In this document: in pieces, positions 18,371 through 27,166 of the stretch | Layout of the letters: each line of letters begins with the position of its first letter | Position numbering within the stretch: position 1 is the first letter of the stretch | Assembly: GCA_903893815.1 (NCBI GenBank) | Contig: CAITNS010000043.1 | Span: forward strand, 186,001 to 250,000 | DNA: 64,000 nt | Source of the DNA: an uncultured Bacteroidota bacterium | GTDB taxonomy: Bacteria; Bacteroidota; Bacteroidia; B-17B0; Aurantibacillaceae | Reading direction: 5' to 3' | Translations under genes and position numbers: made by a program | The notes under the pieces: generated by a model | Database searches by the model: none | What the model was told of the DNA's origin: nothing | Seen by the model: only the letters and a program-made list of their open reading frames with translations

Positions 18371-18404
18371 AAAATAAAAAAGGCTTACCAATTGGTAAGC
18401 CTTT
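18371..18404 (-). terminator. his operon attenuator terminator
   Basis: A 26-bp perfect palindrome (18379-18404, arms AAAGGCTTACCAA / TTGGTAAGCCTTT) is followed on the minus strand by TTTTTATTTT. It lies between the leader peptide and hisG, inside the operon's own leader, so it is an attenuator rather than an end-of-operon terminator. The 5' arm contains CTTACC, complementary to GGTAAG in the leader reading frame (18454-18459). Confidence 0.88.
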
Positions 18405-18428
18405 AGATAATGATAGTATTTATATAAA

Positions 18429-18506
18429 TTACAAAATAGCATCAGCACCTACACTTACCTGTGCAGCATAAAAATGATGATGATGTATTTGATTAAAATT
18501 TTTCAT
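18429..18506 (-). CDS. hisL: Histidine leader peptide (25 residues, four consecutive His)
   Basis: The short frame ATG (18504-18506) to TAA (18429-18431) begins MKNFNQIHHHHFYAAQ. Four successive CAT codons (codons 8-11) lie 18-27 nt before GGTAAG (codons 16-18), which can pair with the 5' arm of the downstream terminator. This is the architecture of amino-acid leader attenuation: a ribosome stalled at the His codons leaves GGTAAG free to sequester CTTACC and prevent termination. A promoter with consensus elements lies immediately upstream. Function is inferred from sequence only. Confidence 0.85.
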   Translation of the reverse strand: MKNFNQIHHHHFYAAQVSVGADAIL

Positions 18507-18516
18507 TTTGTTCGGA

Positions 18517-18545
18517 CAAATGTAATTTAAAAAATTTGAAACAAA
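18517..18545 (-). promoter_or_regulatory. his operon promoter
   Basis: On the minus strand TTTG (18542-18545), 17 bp, then TACATTTG (18517-18524) matches the Bacteroidota -33/-7 consensus. Transcription would start near 18510, a few nucleotides before the leader ATG at 18506. Confidence 0.75.
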
Positions 18546-18599
18546 CAACTATTTTTTAAATTATTTTAAGTTTTCTTTATTTTACTAATGTTTAGAGGT

Positions 18600-19865
18600 T
18601 TACAATAATCTATTTAAAATTTCACCAAATCTATAAATATCTTCGAATGAATTATACATTGGAACAGGTGCACAACGAATTACATTTGGCTCTCTCCAAT
18701 CTGGTATCACGCCATTTTCAATTAATTTGTTGTATAATGCTTTTCCTTGTCCATGAGCTACAATACTAATTTGGCAACCTCTGTTTGCTTTAGGGGTAAT
18801 GATTTCTAAGCAATTATTTTTTTGTTTATTGATCTCTCCAACCAAAAATTCTAAATACTCCGTTAACACTTTACTTTTTTCGTTCAGCTTATCCATACCC
18901 ACTTCATCAAATATATCTAAAGATGCTTTGTAGGCTGCCATAGATAAAATTGGCGCATTACTTAATTGCCATCGTTCAACCGATTGAATAGGAACAAATT
19001 CTCTATCCATTTTAAAACGGGTTGCTTTATCATGTCCCCACCATCCTGCAAATAAAGGCATGTCGGTATTTTTATGATGTTGCTCGTGAACAAATGCGCC
19101 TGCCACACAACCAGGACCACCATTTAAATATTTGTAAGAACACCAGGCCGCAAAGTCAACATTCCAATCATGTAAGTGTAATTTCAAATTCCCAGCACCG
19201 TGAGCTAAATCAAAGCCAACAATAGCCCCAACTTTATGGCCTGCTTCCACAATTGCTTTCATGTCGAACACTTGTCCGCTAAAATAATTAACGCCGCCAA
19301 TCATAATTAAAGCTAATGAATCTTTATTATCTTCAATAGCTTTATAAATATCTTCATGACGAACTTCGTATTCTCCTTCGCGCGGCGCAATTTCAATTAG
19401 CGCATCATCAATACTAAATCCGTGAAATTTAACTTGCGATTGTAAAGCGTATTGATCACTTGGAAATGCTTTTGCTTCACATAAAATTTTGTAACGTTGT
19501 TTTGTTGGGCGGTAAAACGACACCATTAGTAAATGTAAGTTTACCGTAAGCTGATTCATCACAACAACTTCAGATGGTAAGGCACCAACTATTTTAGCGG
19601 TTTTATCCGTTAAAATCTCGTGATAGCTTAACCATGGATTTTTGGCTAAAAAGTGTCCTTCCACACCATAAGTAGCCCAATCGTTAAGTTCTTGTTGTAA
19701 ATAATCTTTGGTGGTTTTTGGTTGTAAACCTAATGAGTTACCAGTAAAATAAACCATATCATGCCCTTCGTGTTGAGGGATATGAAATTTATTTCTATAT
19801 GAACGCAATGAATCTTGAGAATCTAGTTGTTTAGCAAATTCGAGGCTATTAGTAAAATTTGTCAT
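18600..19865 (-). CDS. kynU: Kynureninase
   Basis: The 421-residue PLP enzyme cleaves kynurenine to anthranilate and alanine, or 3-hydroxykynurenine to 3-hydroxyanthranilate. Motifs: YFTGNSLGLQPK near the N-terminus, VVMNQLTVNLHLL, VGFDLAHGAGN, and AAWCSYKYLNGGPG with the PLP-binding Lys, then AGWWGH. The length is standard. No other kynurenine-pathway gene is nearby. It stands alone, upstream of the his promoter on the same strand and divergent from the radical SAM gene at 19928. Confidence 0.95.
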   Translation of the reverse strand: MTNFTNSLEFAKQLDSQDSLRSYRNKFHIPQHEGHDMVYFTGNSLGLQPKTTKDYLQQELNDWATYGVEGHFLAKNPWLSYHEILTDKTAKIVGALPSEVVVMNQLTVNLHLLMVSFYRPTKQRYKILCEAKAFPSDQYALQSQVKFHGFSIDDALIEIAPREGEYEVRHEDIYKAIEDNKDSLALIMIGGVNYFSGQVFDMKAIVEAGHKVGAIVGFDLAHGAGNLKLHLHDWNVDFAAWCSYKYLNGGPGCVAGAFVHEQHHKNTDMPLFAGWWGHDKATRFKMDREFVPIQSVERWQLSNAPILSMAAYKASLDIFDEVGMDKLNEKSKVLTEYLEFLVGEINKQKNNCLEIITPKANRGCQISIVAHGQGKALYNKLIENGVIPDWREPNVIRCAPVPMYNSFEDIYRFGEILNRLL

Positions 19866-19914
19866 AAGTGGTTGTAATAAAAACAGGTTAAATTTAATAA
19901 TAAATTATAATCTT

Positions 19915-19922
19915 TATCTTTG
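19915..19922 (+). promoter_or_regulatory. Promoter -7 element TATCTTTG before the radical SAM/SPASM gene
   Basis: TATCTTTG matches TAnnTTTG. Initiation is expected about 6 nt downstream, that is at or next to the GTG start codon (19928), which would make the mRNA nearly leaderless. The -33 region is weak. Confidence 0.45.
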
Positions 19923-19927
19923 AAATA

Positions 19928-20944
19928 GTGTCTTTGTCCAATAACATACAATTACTGAGAAAACTCAGCTTTAAAAAGCTATACAATGCGTTTAAAGTCT
20001 GGGCAAGCTATCACGTTTCAAAAAACACAAAAAAGTCATCGTCTATTAGTTTCCCTATTAGCATGGCCATTGAACCTACAACGAGTTGTAATTTGCGTTG
20101 TCCCGAATGCCCTAGTGGATTACGTCAATTTACAAGACCAATTGGTATGTTGGAACCAGCTTTTTTCAAAAAAACGATTGATGAAGTATATCAAGAATTA
20201 ATTTATTTGACGTTTTATTTTCAAGGAGAACCGTACTTGAATCCTAATTTTTTAGATATGGTGAGATATGCATCTGATAAAGGAATTTACACTTCTACAT
20301 CTACAAATGCTCATTATTTAAACAAAGAGCAAGCAAAAAAAACTGTTGAAAGTAAATTGGATCGTTTAATTATTTCGATTGACGGCACCACTCAAGAAAC
20401 CTATGAGCAATATCGTATTGGGGGACAACTTCAAAAAGTGATTGAGGGCACCAAAAACATTATAGAAGCAAAACAAGTATTAAAATCTAATACGCCGCAC
20501 ATAGTCTTTCAGTTTTTGGTAGTAAAACCAAACGAACATCAGTTGGAAGATGTTAAAAAATTGGCGCATGATTTAGGTGTGGATGAAGTAGTTTTTAAAA
20601 CAGCACAAGTTTATGATTTTGAAAAAGGCAATCCTTTAATTCCTGATAATATTAAATATAGTCGCTATAAAAAAAATGCGGATGGTACGTTTTCTATTAA
20701 AAATAAATTGCTAAATCAATGTTGGCGCATGTGGAGTAGTTGTGTAGTAACATGGGACGGAGTAGTGGTGCCTTGTTGTTTTGACAAAGATGCCAAGCAT
20801 CAGTTGGGAGATTTAAAAACACAATCGTTTAAGGAATTATGGAAGTCTAATAAATATCAAGGCTTTAGGCAGTCAATTTTAAAATCTCGCCAAGAAATAG
20901 ATATTTGTAAAAATTGTAGCGAAGGCACTAAAGTTTGGGCCTAG
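19928..20944 (+). CDS. Radical SAM/SPASM domain protein
   Basis: The 338-residue protein has a radical SAM [4Fe-4S] motif CNLRCPEC (CxxxCxxC) in AIEPTTSCNLRCPECPSG, a YFQGEPYLN segment, SIDGTTQETYEQYR, and a C-terminal SPASM-type Cys set (CWRMWSSCVVTWDGVVVPCC, then CKNC). SPASM proteins often modify peptides or act as anaerobic sulfatase maturases, but no precursor peptide is visible within about 200 bp. The start is uncertain: GTG at 19928 gives the full frame, TTG at 19934 is an alternative, and the first ATG is just before the cluster. Substrate is unknown. Confidence 0.85.
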   Translation: MSLSNNIQLLRKLSFKKLYNAFKVWASYHVSKNTKKSSSISFPISMAIEPTTSCNLRCPECPSGLRQFTRPIGMLEPAFFKKTIDEVYQELIYLTFYFQGEPYLNPNFLDMVRYASDKGIYTSTSTNAHYLNKEQAKKTVESKLDRLIISIDGTTQETYEQYRIGGQLQKVIEGTKNIIEAKQVLKSNTPHIVFQFLVVKPNEHQLEDVKKLAHDLGVDEVVFKTAQVYDFEKGNPLIPDNIKYSRYKKNADGTFSIKNKLLNQCWRMWSSCVVTWDGVVVPCCFDKDAKHQLGDLKTQSFKELWKSNKYQGFRQSILKSRQEIDICKNCSEGTKVWA

Positions 20945-21120
20945 TTCTTTGGTTTTAACAAATACATAGTATCTAATTTTTTTAGTTTTTAATTTTTTAG
21001 ACGGTTTGAATCTATTAATCAGATATTATTTTAATCCTACGAGCTTTTTTTATATATTTATATTCTAATCATATTAATTTTTTTGAATTAAGATGAAAAC
21101 TAAAACTAAATAAAAATAGG

Positions 21121-24100
21121 ATGAAGATGAACTCTACAAAATTATTAGTTGCTTTGTTTATAAGCAGTGTATTTACTTTAAAAGCTCAACAAAATTTAAA
21201 ACACGGTAATCATGATCACAAATGTGAGTTTAATGGTCAAATGATATTTGATAAGGACTCATTGGTTGGTTTTGATGAGATTTTGGAATGGCAAAAGGCG
21301 ATTTCAATGGGATTTGAAATCAAAGATCAAAAAATTGCGATAGCTAGAGCAAAGCGTAATTATATCGATTTTAAATATGGTTACAAACAAATGTACATGG
21401 GTGGTGCAAATAAAGTTCAATCTGGTTGTACTAATGTTGATTTTGAAGCTGGTAATGCAAGTGGTTGGACAATAGTTGAAGGAGATAATATAAATTCAAC
21501 TACTCATCAAATGGGAGCGCTCTCTAGTACTACTCAAACTCTTATTTGTAATCCAGGATATATAGATCCAAATGGGGTTCCTATCACAGGAAACTCTCCA
21601 CTAGGAGGAAATTTTTTACGTTTAGGAAAAACAGTTTCTGGTGGAACAGCTTATAAAGCATCACAAACATTTACGGTAACTGCCGCTAACTCTGTATTTA
21701 TTTATGCTTATGCCGTAGTTTTAGAAGATGGAAGTCATTCATGTGCACAACAACCTTATTTTAGTATTGCATTTAAAGATTGTGGGGGAAATCCAATCCC
21801 TTGTGGTCAGTACGACGTTATAGCTGGAGGTTCAGCTTGCAGTGGTGGCGCTGATCCTTCTTTTGTTACTTCGGGGGCATACAATTATAAACAATGGACA
21901 ACTGCTGCTTTTGATTTAACAGCTCTAATCGGCACTTGTGTAACGATTGATTTTCAAGTGGCAGGTTGTGTAATTGCACAAAGTGCGCATACTGGTTACG
22001 CTTATATAGATGCTTCTTGTCAACCAATGACATTAAACTTAAATGGAACTGAAATTCCAGTTGGACAAACAAATAATTCATTTTGCGGAGCTGCAACTAC
22101 CAATACGTTATGTGCCCCAGCTGGTTTTACCTATAGTTGGACTGGGCCTGGTGTTACAGGTCAAACTGGTCAATGTATAAATACGTCATCTGCCGGTACT
22201 TTTTCGGTTACATTGGGTCAAAGTGGAGCAAGTTGTTTTAGTCCATTATTATATTCAACGTTTAACTCTGTTCCAAATCCAACATTAACGTCATCCATAA
22301 CTCAGCCTATTTGTGCATTGCCAGCAGGTACCGCATCTATCACAGTTAATGGTGGAACGGCGCCATATACGTTCTCTTGGACTCCTGCTGCACCATCGTC
22401 TTCTGTTAATTCAAATTTACCTCCTAATACATCTTATACGGTAACTGCTGAAGATGATAATGGTTGTATTGGAACCACTACTTTTTCAATAAATAGTTTT
22501 GCTGGATCTCCATCTTATACTTTAAGTAATACAGGTCTAGTGTTATCTTGTACTACGCCGTCTACAACATTAACATTTGCTCAAACAAACACAAACACAA
22601 GCGTATCATGGGAGGGACCATCTGGAACAATTACAGGAACTAATGTGGTGGTCACATCACCAGGCGTATACACCTATACGGCTATTAATACTGTTAGTAC
22701 TTGTTCTGTAACAGGAACTGTAAGTGTGACTGGATCTTCAAATATTCCAGTTCTTACATCTACTCTTACTCAACCAAGTTGTTCATCTCCTATTGGAAGC
22801 TCATCAGTTAGTGTTTCTAATGGAACAGCGCCATACACTTATTCATGGTCACCAACGGTTGCTGCTCCTTCAGGTACAGTCAATTCTAATTTACCTCCGG
22901 GTACAAATTATACAGTCTCTGTTACTGACGCTTTAGGGTGCTCAGGATTAACCACATTCTCAATTAATTCATTTTCGGGTCCACCATCTTATACTTTAAC
23001 TAATACTGGATTAGTATTGTCTTGCCCTTCTCCAAGTACTTCCTTAACATTTGCTCCAACCAATACAAATACGAGTACATCTTGGAATAGCCCAACAGGA
23101 GCAATAACAGGAACAAATGTTGTGGTAACATTACCTGGGGTATACACATATACGGCTATAAATACAGTAAGTACTTGCTCTATAACTGGAACTGTAAATG
23201 TGACTGGTTCTGTAAATACCCCTGTTCTTACTTCTACACTTACTCAACCTAGTTGTTTATCTCCAGTTGGAAGCGCCTCAGTTAGTGCTTCTAATGGAAC
23301 GGCACCATACACTTATTCATGGTCGCCAACAGTAGCTTCGCCAACAGGTACAGTTAATTCTAATTTACCTCCAGGTACAAATTTTACTGTTTCTATTTTA
23401 GATGCGGTAGGATGTTCTGGAGTAACGACATTCTCGATTAATGCTTTTGCTGGTCCGCCATTATATAGCTTAAGTAATAACCCTTCATTATTAGTTTCTT
23501 GTATTTCTCCAAGCACGACGCTAACTTTTGCTCCAACAAATACTAATACTAGCACATCTTGGACTGGACCAGCAGGTATTATTTCTGGAACAACAACAGT
23601 TGTAACAGCTACTGCGGCTGGGACTTATTCTTATGTAGCTTTAAATACAGTAAGTACTTGTTCGGTTTTGGGTACAGTAGTAGTTACAACAGACACTGTA
23701 AAACCTTCTGCAACTTCTATTATAAGCTGTAATATTAATACATTTAGTTTAAGTGCTTCATCTACACCTAGTATTAATTTAGGTTGGATTGCTCCTGGCA
23801 CGCCTACTGCATCTATTGGTAATCCAGCTACTTCAACTGCAATTGGTGTTTATACTTTAGTGGCGGTTAATCCTAATAATGGTTGTGTACAAACTTACAC
23901 TTCGGCTACCTCTGTGCCGCAAATAAGCGTTGTATCTTCGCCAACAACAGGCTTATTAACTTGTTTAACAACAACTATTAACGCTACGGCTTCATCCACT
24001 CCTAGTGCTGCTATTACTTGGAACAACGGAACATCAACAGTAACTGCAAATCAACTGCCAATTACAGCAAGTGGTTCTTATACAGCTATTGCAACTAATA

Positions 24101-24912
24101 GTTTAGGTTGTACAAGTCAAAGTGTTATAACGGTTAGTACGAATACTTTTGCAAACGTTTCTGCAATCTCAAGTGGTATTATTCCATGTAATACTGGTTC
24201 AGTAAATATTATAGCATCAAGTACAGGTATTGGTTCTTATTCTTATTCTTGGCAACCAAGTTCTCCTTCGTTTACCGGTACTGTATTTACAGGAACAACT
24301 GCTGGTACATATACAGTGATTGCAACGAATGCCGTTAATGGATGTACGACTTCTGCTACTTCAACATTAATTTTTGATAATATTAATGCGTCTTTTGATG
24401 CTTCGGTATATAGTGGATTAATGCCATTACCGGTTACCTTTACAAATACTAGCTTTCCTAATCCAGTTGGAACAAATTATACTTGGAGTTTTGGAGATGG
24501 TAACAGTTTAAATTCAAATGATACAATCGTAAATCATCTTTATAATACTTCAGGAAATTTCCCTGTTATATTAACCGCAACAAACGGATTCTGCAGAGAT
24601 ACTGCTATGAGATATATTAAAGTGGATCTCATTTCTTTGTTTGAAGTACCAAATGTATTTACTCCAAATGGTGATGGTAAAAACGATGCGTTTACTTTTA
24701 ATGCGATTAATATGGGAGAAATTACTATTACAATCTTCGACCGTTGGGGGTTAAAAATGTTTGAAGCTACCGATATTGGCAACATTAGATGGGACGGAAA
24801 AAACAAATCAGGAAAAACGGTAACAGATGGCACTTATTTTTACATCCTAACTGCAACTGGTTTAGATGGAGTTAAATATGATAAACAAGGAACCATCAGC
24901 GTATTTCAATAA
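21121..24912 (+). CDS. Large repetitive adhesin with SprB-like repeats, PKD domain and type B T9SS C-terminal domain
   Basis: The 1263-residue exported protein has a signal peptide ending TLKAQ. Residues about 100-300 form a jelly-roll-like module, followed by Ser/Thr/Gly-rich Ig-like repeats. Three tandem units of 156-158 residues occur at 22288-23697, each with an SprB-type core (NGTAPYTYSW) and a CxxPSTxLTFAxTNTNTS block. A PKD domain (about 1093-1174, WSFGDGNS) precedes a gliding motility-associated C-terminal domain (1175-1263, EVPNVFTPNGDGKNDAF, FDRWGLKMF, RWDGK, GTYFY). Expected to be secreted by T9SS and to act at the cell surface. A second ATG two codons in is an alternative start. 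Confidence 0.87.
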   Translation: MKMNSTKLLVALFISSVFTLKAQQNLKHGNHDHKCEFNGQMIFDKDSLVGFDEILEWQKAISMGFEIKDQKIAIARAKRNYIDFKYGYKQMYMGGANKVQSGCTNVDFEAGNASGWTIVEGDNINSTTHQMGALSSTTQTLICNPGYIDPNGVPITGNSPLGGNFLRLGKTVSGGTAYKASQTFTVTAANSVFIYAYAVVLEDGSHSCAQQPYFSIAFKDCGGNPIPCGQYDVIAGGSACSGGADPSFVTSGAYNYKQWTTAAFDLTALIGTCVTIDFQVAGCVIAQSAHTGYAYIDASCQPMTLNLNGTEIPVGQTNNSFCGAATTNTLCAPAGFTYSWTGPGVTGQTGQCINTSSAGTFSVTLGQSGASCFSPLLYSTFNSVPNPTLTSSITQPICALPAGTASITVNGGTAPYTFSWTPAAPSSSVNSNLPPNTSYTVTAEDDNGCIGTTTFSINSFAGSPSYTLSNTGLVLSCTTPSTTLTFAQTNTNTSVSWEGPSGTITGTNVVVTSPGVYTYTAINTVSTCSVTGTVSVTGSSNIPVLTSTLTQPSCSSPIGSSSVSVSNGTAPYTYSWSPTVAAPSGTVNSNLPPGTNYTVSVTDALGCSGLTTFSINSFSGPPSYTLTNTGLVLSCPSPSTSLTFAPTNTNTSTSWNSPTGAITGTNVVVTLPGVYTYTAINTVSTCSITGTVNVTGSVNTPVLTSTLTQPSCLSPVGSASVSASNGTAPYTYSWSPTVASPTGTVNSNLPPGTNFTVSILDAVGCSGVTTFSINAFAGPPLYSLSNNPSLLVSCISPSTTLTFAPTNTNTSTSWTGPAGIISGTTTVVTATAAGTYSYVALNTVSTCSVLGTVVVTTDTVKPSATSIISCNINTFSLSASSTPSINLGWIAPGTPTASIGNPATSTAIGVYTLVAVNPNNGCVQTYTSATSVPQISVVSSPTTGLLTCLTTTINATASSTPSAAITWNNGTSTVTANQLPITASGSYTAIATNSLGCTSQSVITVSTNTFANVSAISSGIIPCNTGSVNIIASSTGIGSYSYSWQPSSPSFTGTVFTGTTAGTYTVIATNAVNGCTTSATSTLIFDNINASFDASVYSGLMPLPVTFTNTSFPNPVGTNYTWSFGDGNSLNSNDTIVNHLYNTSGNFPVILTATNGFCRDTAMRYIKVDLISLFEVPNVFTPNGDGKNDAFTFNAINMGEITITIFDRWGLKMFEATDIGNIRWDGKNKSGKTVTDGTYFYILTATGLDGVKYDKQGTISVFQ
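22288..23697 (+). repeat. Three tandem repeats of about 470 bp within the adhesin gene
   Basis: Units begin at 22288, 22756 and 23230 (spacing 468 and 474 bp), each opening with T-S-x-(I/L)-T-Q-P-x-C. Units 2 and 3 are more alike than unit 1. Many third-position differences show the duplications are not recent. Confidence 0.85.
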
Positions 24913-24924
24913 AATTTTAAAGCT

Positions 24925-24956
24925 AAAAGCCACCCGCCAGCTGGCGGGTGGCTTTT
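24925..24956. terminator. Bidirectional intrinsic terminator, 32-bp perfect palindrome
   Basis: Arms AAAAGCCACCCGCCAG / CTGGCGGGTGGCTTTT are followed by T-rich sequence on the plus strand and A-rich sequence on the left. It lies between the adhesin gene and the convergent folC. The centre CCCGCCAGCTGGCGGG is unusually GC-rich for this genome. Confidence 0.9.
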
Positions 24957-24972
24957 TTATTGATTTTATTTT

Positions 24973-26259
24973 TTAAAGAATGTCTGCTACGGTAAATGTG
25001 CTTCCTCCAACAAATATTAAATCAGCTGCCTTAGCCTGTTTTTTAGCTGCAATCAAGCCCTCTTCTGCTGTTTTAAAAGTTTTTCCAGATAAACCTTCTT
25101 TTTTTGCTTGTATACTTAGTTCTTTCTCATCTAGCGCTCTTGGAATGGATGCTTTGCAAAAATAGTAGGTAGCATCTTTTGGAAGCATTTTTAAAATGCT
25201 AGTAATATCTTTATCATTTACAACACCCAATACAAAGTGCAATTTTTTAAAATCGTAACGTTTTAAATTTTCTAACACTTCTTTGATGCCGTCTGGATTA
25301 TGCCCAGTATCAGCAATGACTAAAGGTTTGTTTTGTAAAATTTGCCATCTACCTTGCAAGCCAGTTAGTTTTTGAACCTGAGACAAAGCTTTATGAATCA
25401 CTTCCTCTTCAATTAAAAAGCCTTCTTCTTTTAATATTTCAATAGTGTTTAAAACACCCATCACATTTTTTATTTGATAGCTCCCTTGTAAATCGAGATT
25501 GTAAGTTTGCTTGGTGTTTGTTTTTTTATGAAGTAATTCAAGTGATAGAAAATTATTTTGGTGAGAAACTGAGGTTACTTTATAGTTTTTGTCAGCAAAC
25601 TCAATTGGAGCCTTTAGTTCTTTTGCTTTGTTATTAAATACAGATATGACTTGTAACTGTGTTTGACTAATGGTAACCGGAACTCTTGATTTAATAATAC
25701 CAGCTTTTTCTTCAGCTATTAATGGCAATGTATTCCCCAATAAATTCATGTGATCAAAACCAATGTTGGTGATTAAACTAGCTACTGGGTTGATTACATT
25801 GGTTGAATCTAATCGCCCACCAAGCCCAACTTCTATAATGGCGACATCTACTTCTTGTTTAGCAAAGTAATCAAAAGCTAGACCAACGGTCCACTCAAAA
25901 AAGGAAGGCTCAATATTTTCAAATACGATTTTGTTTTCTTCTACAAATTTTACGACTTCCGTTTTAGAGATTTCTTTTCCATTAATTTTAATTCGTTCTC
26001 TAAAATCGACTAAATGTGGTGATGTGTATAAACCTGTTTTATAGCCAGCTTGTTGCAATACAGCGGCTAACATATGTGACGAAGAACCTTTACCATTAGT
26101 GCCGGCCACGTGCACACATTTTATTTTTTTTTCGGGATTACCTAAAGCTTTGCAAATAGCAATGGTATTATTTAAATCGGCTTTATAAGCTGCTGCACCA
26201 ACACGTTGGTACATGGGCAGTTTTGTAAATAAATAGTCGAGGGTTTGTTGGTAGGTCAT
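24973..26259 (-). CDS. folC: Bifunctional folylpolyglutamate synthase/dihydrofolate synthase
   Basis: The 428-residue Mur-ligase-fold enzyme adds glutamate to dihydropteroate/folates. It has the ATP P-loop HVAGTNGKGSSSH, TSPHLVDFRERIKING, EVGLGGRLDSTNVI, ITNIGFDHMNLLGNT, the carbamylated-Lys region EKAGIIK and DTGHNPDGI. The length is typical. It lies about 50 bp after the TonB-like gene and is probably the last gene of the exbB-exbD-tonB unit. Confidence 0.95.
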   Translation of the reverse strand: MTYQQTLDYLFTKLPMYQRVGAAAYKADLNNTIAICKALGNPEKKIKCVHVAGTNGKGSSSHMLAAVLQQAGYKTGLYTSPHLVDFRERIKINGKEISKTEVVKFVEENKIVFENIEPSFFEWTVGLAFDYFAKQEVDVAIIEVGLGGRLDSTNVINPVASLITNIGFDHMNLLGNTLPLIAEEKAGIIKSRVPVTISQTQLQVISVFNNKAKELKAPIEFADKNYKVTSVSHQNNFLSLELLHKKTNTKQTYNLDLQGSYQIKNVMGVLNTIEILKEEGFLIEEEVIHKALSQVQKLTGLQGRWQILQNKPLVIADTGHNPDGIKEVLENLKRYDFKKLHFVLGVVNDKDITSILKMLPKDATYYFCKASIPRALDEKELSIQAKKEGLSGKTFKTAEEGLIAAKKQAKAADLIFVGGSTFTVADIL

Positions 26260-26309
26260 ACATCTTTTGGTATTAACGATTTATGACTTAGAGAAAAAAA
26301 CATAGAATT

Positions 26310-27164
26310 TTAAAAACTAAATATAATAGTGATGGTTCCTTTTTGTTCTTCAAATTCACCACTTACATTAAATTGTGTTGCCAAAGCCGCTTGCCTTGCT
26401 TTTGCTTTTAACATTGGGCTGCTGGTCGTTGTTCCACGTCCGTTAGGATCAGCTTTTATAACTTTACCATTTTTATCTACGGTAATTTCTACGACTACTT
26501 TCCCTTCCTCTTTAGTGTCTTTTGATAATACTGGAGGTGTCATAATGCTTCTACCTGATAAACTAAATCCATAACCTCCATTACCAGGACCTTTGCCTGG
26601 TCCTTTTCCAGGACCATCACCACCACCTTCGCCGCCGCCAGTTCCTCCATTGCCATGAGTATTTGGATTGCCATCAGGTCGCCCGTCATTACCAGCATGT
26701 CCGCTATTGCCATCACCGCCACCGCCGTTATTCCCTTTATTTTTTTCGAATTTTTCCTTCAATAATTCAGCAGCTGTTTTAACTTTTGGTTGAACAGGAA
26801 TAACAACAGTTTGATCAGTGGTGTTAGGTTTAGTTTCTGTTTTGGTGACATTAATATCAACTCCATTTTCAGAGGTTACAATTTCTTCAGCACTATTAGT
26901 TGGTGGAGTAGGAGTTACTTCTGTGCTTTCTACAACCTTAACAGCATCTCCAATCCCATTATTTTCTACATTTCCAGTACCTTCATTAAAATTACCGATA
27001 TTAAATTCAATTCCACCACCACCACCTGGTGCTTCAGGGAAAGGAGGATTGGGAGTAACGATGATATAAAGAATAAGAAATAATAGTAATAGAACAAATA
27101 TCAATAAGGAAATACCTATCGATATCAGTTTATTTTTATTTTCTTCGGCTTGCGAAAAAACCAT
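26310..27164 (-). CDS. TonB-family energy transducer with glycine-rich linker
   Basis: The 284-residue protein has an N-terminal membrane anchor (about 14-35), a periplasmic stretch and a Gly/Asn/Asp/Pro-rich linker (about 145-200, GGGDGNSGHAGND and GKGPGKGPGNGG). The TonB-like C-terminal domain (about 205-284) contains GKVVVEITVDKNGKVIKADPNGRGT and ends GTITIIFSF. Location next to exbD and exbB supports transfer of proton-motive force to outer-membrane receptors. The linker is glycine-rich rather than the usual Pro-Lys/Pro-Glu type. It starts 2 bp after exbD. Confidence 0.85.
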   Translation of the reverse strand: MVFSQAEENKNKLISIGISLLIFVLLLLFLILYIIVTPNPPFPEAPGGGGGIEFNIGNFNEGTGNVENNGIGDAVKVVESTEVTPTPPTNSAEEIVTSENGVDINVTKTETKPNTTDQTVVIPVQPKVKTAAELLKEKFEKNKGNNGGGGDGNSGHAGNDGRPDGNPNTHGNGGTGGGEGGGDGPGKGPGKGPGNGGYGFSLSGRSIMTPPVLSKDTKEEGKVVVEITVDKNGKVIKADPNGRGTTTSSPMLKAKARQAALATQFNVSGEFEEQKGTITIIFSF

Positions 27165-27166
27165 AA

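Noticed and set aside
21085-21120. Mini frame MKTKTK before the adhesin start as a leader peptide.
   Set aside because: No terminator or complementary structure follows; likely chance.
22288-23697. Repeat array considered as CRISPR or satellite.
   Set aside because: The units are about 470 bp, in frame and protein-coding; they are adhesin domains.
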